Below, piece by piece: positions 1 to 10,168 of a stretch of DNA of 64,000 bases. The stretch covers positions 62,001 through 126,000 of the forward strand of contig JAUKTV010000005.1 of the NCBI GenBank assembly GCA_030549205.1. The letters are read 5' to 3'. How positions within the stretch are numbered: position 1 is the first letter of the stretch; each line of letters begins with the position of its first letter. A program made the translations under genes and the position numbers. The notes below the pieces were generated by a model. It was given only the letters and a program-made list of their open reading frames with translations. It was not told where the DNA came from and searched no databases. Origin of the DNA: Apiosordaria backusii (taxonomy: Eukaryota; Ascomycota; Sordariomycetes; Sordariales; Lasiosphaeriaceae).

Positions 1-237
1 CCGTTGCTGGATCCCCCCGTTGAGTACATCATCGTTGTTTTACTTGCCGGGGGGGCTTTCTTTGTCGTTGCACACTGTGGATTGATTGATTGTCCAACAC
101 GCCACTCATTGACATTGTGTCGTTCATAATCACCTTATCAAATTTATCGGATATCCGCCGGTTGTGAACCTCGCTCCAAATTTCTTACTATCCCAGACTA
201 TCCGAAACCAGCTGCTGAGAGAGGTGTGGTGGGCACA
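1..237. other. 5' flank of the acetoacetyl-CoA synthetase gene
   Basis: No coding feature seen. It probably contains promoter and 5' leader for the gene starting at 238. An upstream non-coding exon cannot be excluded because the window begins here. Confidence 0.5.
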
Positions 238-2532
238 ATGACGGCATCGGAACTCTGGAGACACTCTGACCCTGAGGGGACCCAGATGTGGAAGTTTTTA
301 CAGCATGTGAACTCCAAATATGGGTTGTCTCTGGCTGGGTATCCGGATCTCTACAAGTGGTCAGTCGACAATGTAGCCGACTTTTGGGGGGACGTATGGC
401 ATTTTGCCAGCATCAAGGCCTCCAAGCCGTTTAATCAGGTGCGTTTATTGGGGAAGTTGGTTGCCACGGATGCCCGTGTGCAACCCCTGAATTGAGCCCC
501 TGAATTGTTTGCCCCCTGAGCCCATACCACCCTACCACGCAACTCCTATTTTCTGTTTGTGAATGTTTACTAACAATGCCTTCAGGTCCTGCCGCCTGAT
601 GCCCCCATGTTCCCCAGGCCCGACTTCTTTGCCGGTGCCCGTCTGAACTTTGCGGAGAACCTCCTGTTCCCTGCCAATGCCAACGTCGACGAGAATGCCG
701 TTGCCGTCATCACTGCCACTGAAGACGACAGCGCCCTCGCAGAGACAACATGGGCTGAACTCCGCGACCAAGTACGCAGGTGCTCCAACGCCCTTCGTGC
801 AGCCGGAGTAAAAGAAAACAGCGTCGTCGCCGGCTTCGTGGCCAACCACGTCCAGGCCCTCGTCGCCTTGCTCAGCGCTGCCACCCTCGGCGCCATCTGG
901 ACCGGCATCAGCCCCGACAACGGCGTCAGCGCTGTCCTCGACCGCCTGGTTCAGATCCGTCCTCAGGTTCTCTTCTCCGACAACGCCACCCTCTACAACG
1001 GCAAAGAATGGTCTGGCAAGGCCAAGACCGTCGAAATCGTCGAGGCCCTCAAGCAGCACGGTCTCGAAACCGTCGTCATCATCAAAGGCCTCCCTCACTT
1101 CGAGACTGGCCTCGATGAGTTCCGCGCCAAGGGGGTGAATGCAGAGGAGTACGAAGCCTTCCTGTCTTCCTCTCCCAAAGACGAGCCCCTCGTCTTCTCC
1201 CAGCTGCCCCCCTCCCACCCTCTTTATGTCCTCTACTCAAGCGGCACAACCGGTCTCCCAAAAGCCATAGTCCACACCGCAGCCGGAACCCTCCTCCAGC
1301 ACAAGAAAGAGCTCTTCCTCCACTGCTCTCTCTCCCCAGCATCCCGAATGCTCTACTTCACCACCACCTCCTGGATGATGCACCACTGGTCCGTCTCTGC
1401 CCTCTCCTGCGGCAGCTCTTTAGTCCTTTATTCCGGCTCGCCCTTCAAACCCCACGGCTTCCTCTCCCTCCCCATTTTGTTATCCTCCCTCCAAGTAACC
1501 CACTTCGGCACCTCCGCCGCCTACCTCACCGCCCTCGAAGCAAACAACATCACCCCCATCTCTTCCCCCGAGCATCACCTCGACCTGTCCCGCCTAGAAG
1601 CAATCTACTCCACCGCCTCCCCCCTCCCCCCTTCCACTTTTTCTTTCGTCTACAAAGCCTTCCCCAGCCACGTCAACCTAGCCAGCATCACAGGCGGCAC
1701 AGACATCATCTCCCTCTTTGGCGCCCCATGCCCCCTCCTCCCCGTAAAAGCAGGCGAGATCCAATGCGCCGGTCTCGGCATGGCAATCGCAGTGATGGAC
1801 TCTTCTTCATCATCCACCTCCCCTCAATTGGTCTCCCACCCAGGTGAAGAAGGCGATCTCGTTTGTCTCAAACCGTTCCCCTGCCAGCCTCTCACCTTCT
1901 TTGGCCCCGACGGTCAGGAAAAGTACCGCTCTGCGTATTTCGAGCGGTTTGGAGTTGGGGTCTGGCACCACGGGGATTTCGTCAAGATTCCTGACCCGAG
2001 CACGGGGGGTCTGGTCATGCTGGGACGGAGCGATGGGGTGTTGAAACCGGCGGGGGTTAGGTTTGGGAGTGCGGAGATATATAATGTTTTGACGAGGCAT
2101 TTTGCGGGGGAGGTGGAAGAGGCGGTTTGTGTGGGGAGGCGGAGGGAGAGGGATAGGGATGAGACGGTTTGTCTTTTTGTTGTTATGAGTGAGGGGAGGG
2201 AGTTTGGGGAGGGGGTGAGGAAGAGGATTGCGGAGGGGGTGAGGAGGGAGTTGAGTGCGAGGCATGTGCCGGGGGTGATTGAGGAGGCGGGTGGTGGGGT
2301 GCCGAAGACGGGGAATGGGAAGAAGTAAGTTGTTCTCATTTTGTTATACAAGTTGGGATGAAGGGGATGATGATGGATGGCTAATAAGATGAATAGGATC
2401 GAGGTGGCGGTTAAGCAGATCCTTTCTGGGATGCAGGTCAAGACGAACGCTAGTGTTGCCAATCCTGAGGCGTTGGAGTGGTTTAAGGACTGGGCTAGGA
2501 GGCAGGAGGAGATGGAGAGGTTGCCTAACTAA
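238..2532 (+). CDS. acetoacetyl-CoA synthetase (acetoacetate-CoA ligase)
   Basis: ATP-dependent ligase of the ANL (acyl/aryl-CoA synthetase) superfamily that activates acetoacetate to acetoacetyl-CoA in the cytosol, feeding sterol and fatty-acid synthesis or ketone-body use. Three exons: 238-438, 586-2324, 2397-2532, giving 691 residues, the usual family length. The introns (147 and 72 bp) have branch sites TTACTAAC and GCTAATA. The N-terminus (ASELWRHSDPEGT, then YKWSVDNVADFW) and the ARLNFAENLL block are typical of this family's N-terminal extension. The AMP-binding signature SSGTTGLPKAIVH lies near residue 285, WMMHHW follows, and the C-terminal PKTGNGKK carries the adenylation lysine across the second intron. 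The start is the first ATG in frame; triplets upstream are GTG only. Convergent with tom22. Codon choice changes from C-ending to G-ending near 1930. Confidence 0.93.
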
Positions 2533-3610
2533 TTTACTCTGCATTCGTGGTGTTGGGGTTTTGGAACAGACAAGGGGGAGAGAGTATGTGTTTTGATATC
2601 GTTCGTGTCTTGAATTGCACTACTACTACTACTACTACTACTAGATTGGGCATTGAAGCAATTGGTCATGGGATAGAAAGGTTGTAACCTCGACAGGTTC
2701 TATAGAGCAAACAAATCAACGGGCTGGTTTGTTTTAACAACACCTTGGAAAAAAAAGCGCTTTTGAAATCGGGTCTGGCCTTCACCTTGATCCTCACACT
2801 CTTTGATCTAAAGGTGTACCTCGGTAGATATTATCTGCTTCTGTATCTCAACCATCCTTGACACGCAGCAACCATGGATCCCGAAATGCAAACCAACCAT
2901 CTCACCCCAACGTACATACATAGAAACCATGTGACCGGCATAGCATACAGGTAGAGAACAGGCTTGAAACGAGGGTACATACCAAACAGGAAACACCAGC
3001 ATGGAATACAAGCCCCTCAGAAAATAAAAGCAACAAAAACCAAAGTGAGAGACAGAGAAAGAGAAAGAGAGAAGAGTCCATTAACCATCCAAACAAACAT
3101 CACACCAGCCAACCAAACCCTCACTCAAATATCATTCTTTCTTTTTATCCCATCCGTCTCCATATCCCCAATCATCGTACATTGAATAGCCTCCGGTTTT
3201 CTCTTTTCGCATTTGAGGCTCAACCCATCTTCGCCACCCACCCTCTCTGGACTCAGTGAGAAAAAACTAACAAAACAATGCAAGTGTGATAAATTACAGA
3301 TACAAATACGACGACGATGCGTGAGGTGTGTGAGAGTTGAATAATGTACATGTAATAGGGGTAAGTAAGGCTAGCCGAGCCCCAAGGGAGGAGAAGTGAC
3401 AGAGGATGCTAGCCGAGGGAAACGTTATCGAGTGGCGACAGCCAGTCTTGTGCTACCGTATAGCAACCCAAGATCACAGCATTGTCTATGCCACCAACAA
3501 GGAGACGCATACCTCTGCAGTAAGCACCCCCTCCAACAATTCCAGTTTCTCCCTCCCCACCCCTTCCGGTCCTCCTTTTTATTTTCATCCTTCTGTCAAA
3601 CTTCCCCTCC
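2533..3610. other. convergent intergenic region
   Basis: Lies between the 3' ends of the acetoacetyl-CoA synthetase and tom22 genes. It holds an ACT trinucleotide microsatellite (2618-2643) and pyrimidine/purine-rich tracts. Short open frames here have no recognisable similarity and I do not call a gene. Confidence 0.6.
2618..2643. repeat. (ACT)n microsatellite
   Basis: About eight uninterrupted copies of the ACT trinucleotide in the 3' flank of the acetoacetyl-CoA synthetase gene. Confidence 0.9.
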
Positions 3611-4220
3611 TTAGAGAGCAGCCTTCACCTGCTGCACCCCCCCACCAACAGCCCCAGCAATCTCATCCTTCCCCAGTCCCCCCCCTTCCTTCTGCTCCCC
3701 CCCAGGAGAAGTCATAATCTCCCCCCCCAGCTCCCTCATCTTCTGCTCCGCCTCCATGGCCGCAAACTGCTGGTCCTCCCCGTACGCCAGCGCCCAGGGC
3801 ACCCCCACCAGAATCGCGCTCACGCTCAGCGCCCACGCCGACCTCCCCGCAAACGTCACAACCGACTTAATCGTAGAAGTGGTGGCCTCGTACTTGGCGT
3901 TCACCCACGACCGGGTGGTCGGGGGGATGATGTCCTTCAGGGCGGCGAGGCGGTCGGCAAAGGTTTCGGCGTAGGGGTCGTACTGGGAGTCGGTGGAGAT
4001 TTCGGAGTCTATATATCACGGAGTGTTAGCAGGGTTTTTTGGGGATAAGTAAAGGGGTGGGGGATGGACGGAGGAGGCATAGACTGGGGAGGGGGGGGGG
4101 GAAAGTGCGGAGGGAAATATAAGGGAACAAACCGGTATCAGTGAAATCCTCCTCATCCTCATCTGGCCCGACCTGGGGCTGCTGGAAGTGCTCGTCTTCT
4201 ACCTCAACTAGTTGGACCAT
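3611..4220 (-). CDS. tom22: mitochondrial import receptor subunit Tom22
   Basis: Central receptor of the TOM translocase in the mitochondrial outer membrane; its acidic cytosolic domain receives presequences from Tom20. Two exons on the minus strand, 4220-4133 and 4008-3611, joined over a 124-bp intron in phase 1, give 161 residues (Neurospora Tom22 is about 154). The first exon opens MVQLVEVEDEHFQQ and continues with an acidic stretch ending DFTDTDSE, as in the family. A single membrane segment (ALSVSAILVGVPWALAY, about residues 88-104) is preceded by the conserved FADRLAALKDIIPP region. The C-terminal intermembrane-space tail is longer and more glycine-rich than in Neurospora. Without the splice the two halves look like separate short frames. 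The 3' exon is strikingly G-rich on the coding strand. Confidence 0.92.
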
Positions 4221-4830
4221 TTTGCTGGTTTAGTGTGTGTGTGAACTTTCCAAAGAGATGTCCTCGAAGTTTATGAGAGGTAGTTGGCCGTTGTGGTAAT
4301 TGCGCAAAGTTATATGCGCAAACGTTGTCGAGTTTTTGCTAGTGGTGGTAGTGGTGAGATGATGGAATAATAAATTCAAGGCGGCGGAAGGCGGGACCCA
4401 AAAGCTTTCTTTGCCGACCTTACTTTTTCGTACAAGCCAAGGAATGACGGACTTGCCTTTGAAAAGTTACATATGCGCTAAACCGTATTTGGGGTTGATA
4501 GAAATGTGGGGCATGCGGACCAATCGAGTGTTTCTTTTCACTGGCTGCCAGTTCAAAGCTTCAACCAGAAACAGTTTGTCGAACGTTTCCAACGGTTTTC
4601 TTGGGAGAAAAATTTCCAGTTTTGAAACAGGTGGGCATTTGATGATTCTAGAAGGTTTCGATTATACAATTACAGCATTATGTATCATCCCAGTTATGTT
4701 CTGTCCGCTGTCTATCTCTAACCCCAACCCTCCCTCCTTCCAGCCTGCCGGTAGATAAATACTCGTCTACAAAGTATAGACATTATTCAAAACAAAAAAA
4801 CAACGCTTCTTCAGCCTTCCTCACAGTCAT
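4221..4830. other. tom22 promoter and nha1 3' flank
   Basis: Between two minus-strand genes. An open frame at 4411-4758 on the plus strand has no similarity, no good codon bias and overlaps the probable tom22 promoter, so it is left out. Confidence 0.5.
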
Positions 4831-7800
4831 CTACCGGTTTGCCGGAGCATCCGCAAACCTAATCCGAGGTTGAGGTTTCGATGGAGGCACTCTAGGGGTA
4901 TCATCATCCTCGCTGTCGCTCTCCTCCGCTGCATGAGACATTCCCAAAGCCGCCTCTCTTCTCCTCCTCTCCGCAGCCGTCTCAGCTACTTCCTCTCCTG
5001 ACCCGCTACCGCCAACACCACGCAAAGCTTCCATCCTCCGCTTCTTCTCTACCTCTGTCTCGGAAGCATCCTTACTCGATGGTCTCGATTCGCTGCTAGA
5101 TCCGCTCGACCGGCCTGGCTCAGGAGAGCTCGCCGTCTGTTGCTTCGAACTGGCTGCCGCAGTAGGAGACCCGGAATCCTTCCTGACTACGCCCAGCTGA
5201 GCCGGAGAAGTAGCCTTGATCTGTGGCTGAGCATCCCTCTTTGCAACTGTCTTGAGCTCCTGCGATGCTGACGACTTATCGACAACGTCCCGGCGTGTGT
5301 TCTTGTCCAGTTTTCGCATTTCCATGAGGAAGTCCTCTTTGGTCATCCGGCGACCGATCCCACCAACAGTAAACCGGATATGCTTGTCATCCTTTTCATC
5401 CTCCTCCTCTTCTGGCGTCTTCTTCTTCGCAGATGCCTCACCAGCCTGGGTTCGTCCAAACGCAGCGCTAGCCCACTTGGTGAGGTTCGGCCTTGGTGAG
5501 TGACCAGGTGTGGCTTCTCCCGAAGGGCCCGCCTTTCCTCGATCCCCTTGAGACTTTTGAGTGGGCAGTTCGTATTTTTTGACAACCTCACCGTCTTCAT
5601 TTTCAACAATAATCTGCACATAAGGTTAGCTTTCCAATCGAACCTAGCGGAATTCTCAGATAGCTTACAGTCGACCCATACTGGAAAGCACGGGCTGGTT
5701 CGCCCTTCCTGGTCGTCTTCTCCTTTTCCTTCCTCTTGGCAAGCTCCTCCTCCCTCCAGTTCGCCACCCGCTGCCTCAAGGCATTGTAGCTCCATCCCGA
5801 AGGGCCAGCTTCCGATTCCAGCTTCGACTTCAACTCCTTGGCGTGCTCCGCAATGTTGCTGCCACTGTGGGATGGATGCACCGCCAGAACATCACCGTCT
5901 GCGTTCTCAATAATGATGTGATCACCTTCGTTGTAAACCTCAATAGGATTGCGGCGCTCGTCCCTCGGAGTGTCCACGCTAGGGGAGCCAGCGCGTGTAG
6001 AGTCGCCAGAAGCACGGTGTCTGTCAGCTTGAGCGGCAGAGGGCGCCGCTGCCCCGTCATTAACGGGGGTGATCGGCATAGAATCTCGGCGTGTGTGAGG
6101 ACTAGGTTGATCAGGGCTCGCAGCTATGGGCGAGAGGGGTTGCTGCTGCGATTCGCTTTGGGTACGGCGCTGAGGGAAAATGGCCGACTGACTGATAGGT
6201 CCGCCTGGCCCGATCCCATCATCCCACATCTTTTTCCGCTTTCTGGCCGATCTCGACGATGGTCTGCTGTTCGGCCTGCTGTTCTGTCGGCTGCTGCTGT
6301 CCTTCTCCTTCTCATCTTCCCGAACACGGCGCAGGAAGTTCCCTGGATAACCAATAGGTGGCAGAGTCCCTGGAGGATACTCTGGCATCTTGAGTTCCTC
6401 CCCCTCAGTATCAGACATTGTCCTTGCCTGAGATCGCGACATTGACGTGATACGAGGCAGCCGGGACATCCAGGTAGGCCCGTCCTCGTTGGCTTGCGTG
6501 TACGACATGGTGATGCTGAGCGTGTTGATATGCTTGCCGAGTGTGAACACCGCAATCGAAGAGCCGTGAACAATGATTGACGAAACGACGAGGAATGCAA
6601 CAATAGGCCAGACAATTCTGATCAATTCATAATGCGGTGTTCCAGGGTCGGGAAGCTTGGTCAATGGAATCGGGCTTTCTGTTTCCAGCTCTGCCCGAGC
6701 CAGCATGGCCACGAAGATGGCACCGACGCCAATGGGACCGAAATGACCTGCAAAAAGCGCTTCGCGCCAGGTTTTAAGGTCGGGAATAATAGGCTTGAGT
6801 GCCAACATGATAGGGATCCGGCGGAATAAGATGACAAAAATCGCAAGGACCACCAGTCTCCAGGCGTAGAGCCCAATCTTGTGATCGTTGAAGTCCTCCC
6901 AGGGAATGATAGTTCCAAAGTAGACGAAGTATGTCAAGTTGATCAGCAAATCGATCACGTTCGAGACGTGAGACTCTTCGGTTTTCTGCGTAAACCAACC
7001 ATCGTTCGAGAAGCCCACACCCGCTGCGAATCCAACCAGCAGGTCATCGAGACCCAGAATACTGCCAGACCCAGCAGCGAACAGCGCCAGAACAAAGTAG
7101 AAGACCAAGAAGCTCTCCCTGTCGATCAGATCGTGTTTCTCTGCGTACTTGATGCCATGGCGAGCAAAATATCCGATGAGGAAGCCGTAAACAGCGCCAA
7201 AGATGCACTCATACAAAATAGTGTACAGGATCCAGTGCTTGGTAACTGCCTTGGCATTCAGCTTGTCGTGAATGAGGTACAATGCCAGATAGACAAACGG
7301 GAAAGCCATGCCATCGTTGCAGCCCGACTCTGCCGACAGAAGATCCCTCAAATGCTTCGGTACCCTCTTGGCGAACTTGCCCTTGCCGACAACAGATGAG
7401 GCCAGGACTGGATCCGTCGCCGTGACGCAGGCAGCCACCACCAAACTCTCAATCCAGTTCAATGGCGGGATCAGCCACATGATAAACAAGCTCGTGATAA
7501 GCCATCCGAAAAGCATAACCGGAATAAGCAGCAGAGTGACGGATTTCCAGTGCCTTTCCATGTAAAACTTGGGCAATTCGACCCCCACGGCAAAACATTG
7601 CACCACCAAAACGATTCGCGAAAACTCAATGGTGATGATATCGACGCTGGCCCAGTCTTTCGTAGGGTTGATGACATTGGCGACGTGAGGCCCAAAGATG
7701 ATACCACACAAGGTGGCAACAGTGGCCTCACCAATGTACATGCGCTCCTTGATGACGGAGGAGCATAGCATGAAAATGGTGGTGAACCCTCCCAGGATAA

Positions 7801-7846
7801 GATAAATCAGGTGAGGACCTGTGACTGAAAGGTGATCCCAGACCAT
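4831..7846 (-). CDS. nha1: plasma-membrane Na+/H+ antiporter, Nha1/Sod2 family
   Basis: CPA1-type electroneutral or electrogenic alkali-cation/proton antiporter that exports Na+/K+ across the plasma membrane. Two exons, 7846-5669 and 5613-4831, separated by a 55-bp phase-0 intron, yield 986 residues (yeast Nha1 is 985). About the first 430 residues form the hydrophobic transport core. It includes TATDPVLAS and ESGCNDGMAFPF (near residue 170), whose Asn-Asp pair is the ion-binding signature, then SILGLDDLLVGFAAGVGFS. The rest is a long hydrophilic cytosolic tail rich in Ser/Pro/Arg, typical of fungal Nha1. The tail contains two similar short motifs, IIIENADGDV and IIVENEDGEV, and the intron lies directly before the second. 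The start is the first ATG and the family normally begins at this point (MVWDHLSVTGPHL). Confidence 0.93.
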
Positions 7847-10168
7847 CTTGAGTGGCGGGTAGCCGACGACCGGCTAGAAATCGACGGGGAATTTGTGGTT
7901 TCGGCGGTGATAAAAGTTGTAACCCTTCACAAGAGTGGACCAATGACCTCAGCAACCCATAAGTCACGAGCTGCAGAACCACGGCCGTTCCTCGTTGTTG
8001 TTGATGATTGAGAATGGCGGATTCAGTCCGTCCGGGCACAGACCCAAATAAATACAGCAAAAAGAGCGAGCAACTTGCGAGTCGAGGGGCTCGTCCGGCG
8101 CGTCTGAGGCGTCAGAGAGGATGGTAGAAGAAAAAAAAAGTTTTTCTTTTTCCTCGTTGCCTTCCTTGGCGGCACGGTCAAAGTCAATAACCACACGCTC
8201 GGAAGCTGGGAAAGAGGGTCCAGGTCCGTCACCCGACGAGGGGGTTCAAAACTTTAGAAGGAGCGTGAGTCGAAAGCGGCGACTAGACGTTGAGGAAGCA
8301 ATGCGCGCTCCCGGCTTTGGGTATTCGTCGAGTTATTATGGATGTTCACAGAAACGAGAACCGAACGGCGCTCCAACCACGCGCCAGTGTATCTTATGGC
8401 TTAAGCTTTATAACCTATCGAGTCCCAAGAGACTTTCTCAACCTTGGAGATAAGCTACCGGGATCCTTGCCACGCAGCTTACTAGTGCCGGGTTGTGGTT
8501 ATGGATGTGGCGGGTTTGTCTTTTTGGTGGGCCCTCAAGGTTCCAACAAATCAACCACTCTTCGGGGCATCGGCTACAAAACTGCCACACGCCCGCGGAA
8601 GTTGCGTCATAGAAGCATTGAATGGGCATTAAAACACCTCTAGATTCTGGACATAAAGACAGCGGAACCCCCGCTGCTCGAGGAGAGATGGGAACAGTTT
8701 GATCTGGTGTAAGCCCGGGCGTGTAACCACAGACGAGATGTCGATTGCTTCCTATCCGAGATTTTCTCGGGCGCATGCAAACTCACAAGTGGCTTACTCA
8801 CAGCCCTACCCATACCAACCAAGTGTCTCAATTCTTCTCGATATCCCGCCGTTGACTGCTGTGCGACCCCCGTCTGCGGCGCCGCAGGCGGAAGACGACC
8901 CTCGACGCTGCCAATTACGGAAACACCTGCATCCTTGTGAGATGTTGGCCATGTCTCACTTTTTTTTTTTGCAAGCGTCGGGCTCCAATTCCAGCAGGTT
9001 GGGGAAGTGTCTCAGCATTAGGCGAAGCTGTCGAACTCAGCGGCAGCCGAAGCTGCAGAATTCCGGTGACGGTTGGGCAACTGAAACCTTCCATGATCCA
9101 TCACCGATTGTCGTTGTTGTCGTCGTGGAACTTGTTCGCCAAGTTGTGCCCAGGGATACCCAGCCCTCGCTCAGCGAACCATCTTTCGAAAGAAAAGGCT
9201 TGAGCGGTCTTAACTTTTTCTTGTCCACAGGTAAGCTCTTCTGCCAATGCCCATCAAACTTGGCTTTTTCTTTTGCCAAGAGACGCACAAATCAACAACC
9301 ACAGAGATGATCACGAGATGAACGCCTTCAATGATGGTGCATGAAGCTGGAAAATGGCGGTGTCGACGCTGGTGTCGTTGATGAGGAGCGGGTCACGAGG
9401 TCATAGAAGGCCATCTGGTTGGTGCGGGAGAAAAACCAATTGTCCAACCACAACCCATGACGTCGATGAAAGGTGCACGCACAGACCACATCTTATCAGC
9501 CCGACGTCCCGGACCATAACCTCCACTCTGAGGGCAAAGGTATATATGAGCTGTTGCTTCTATTGGAAGAGGAATTGTGTCGAGTGTTGGGCAAGTCGAG
9601 AGCGTTTGTTTCTGGGTCGTGTCCTGCTACCAAGTCTGAGTCCCAGTTGGTACACTAGAACAGCCACATGAAAGGTTTAAAGTGGCAAGATGAGATATCT
9701 TGAGGTTGAGTGAGGCTGAATGGCAACGGTGGAGCGTTAAGATCACGATGGTGGCTGAGTGGCAGTACCTATCTACGCCGGTATCTTCGAGCCCTGAGCA
9801 ATACGAGCCCCGGGTGTTGTGCACTCAAACTCTAAATTGAGAAACTGATGATTATTTGTTTTCGTCAAAATTGACCCTTCAAATTCAACGACACACTTTA
9901 ATCAGGGTTAGGGTTGTATTTCAGTGGGTTTTTGCTGCGTTAGCACAGACCACTTCCCCTGCTGATCTCGTGCGCACGAGCTCCCCCCGCGTTTGCAAAT
10001 TAGTGCTTTTTCCGAGACGCGAAGTCAGAGGGAGACGCGCCGTGGAAGAAGAAAGACAGCCTGCAATCGCGTGCCTTCCATCCAATCCCAAGCCCAGATG
10101 GAGCAGCCCCAGACATTTTAAACCTGGATTTTCAGACACACCTTGCCCTAAGCGGCTTCGCTTTGTAT
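7847..10168. other. divergent intergenic region between nha1 and pif1
   Basis: About 2.3 kb shared by two divergently transcribed genes. It carries no frame with recognisable similarity; the longest (8699-9310, plus) has mixed composition and no domain. It includes a telomere-like AGGGTTAGGGTT (9904-9915) about 250 bp upstream of the first pif1 ATG. Confidence 0.5.
9904..9915. promoter_or_regulatory. telomere-like (TTAGGG) motif upstream of pif1
   Basis: Two head-to-tail copies of the fungal telomeric hexamer core within the pif1 upstream region. Such sites are known binding sequences for Tbf1/TRF-type Myb factors. A role here is inference only. Confidence 0.35.

Noticed and set aside
4411..4758. 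115-codon open frame between tom22 and nha1
   Set aside because: No similarity or codon bias; begins in the probable tom22 promoter.
8699..9310. 203-codon open frame upstream of pif1
   Set aside because: No recognisable domain, patchy composition, competing frames on the other strand, and it lies in the shared promoter space of nha1 and pif1.
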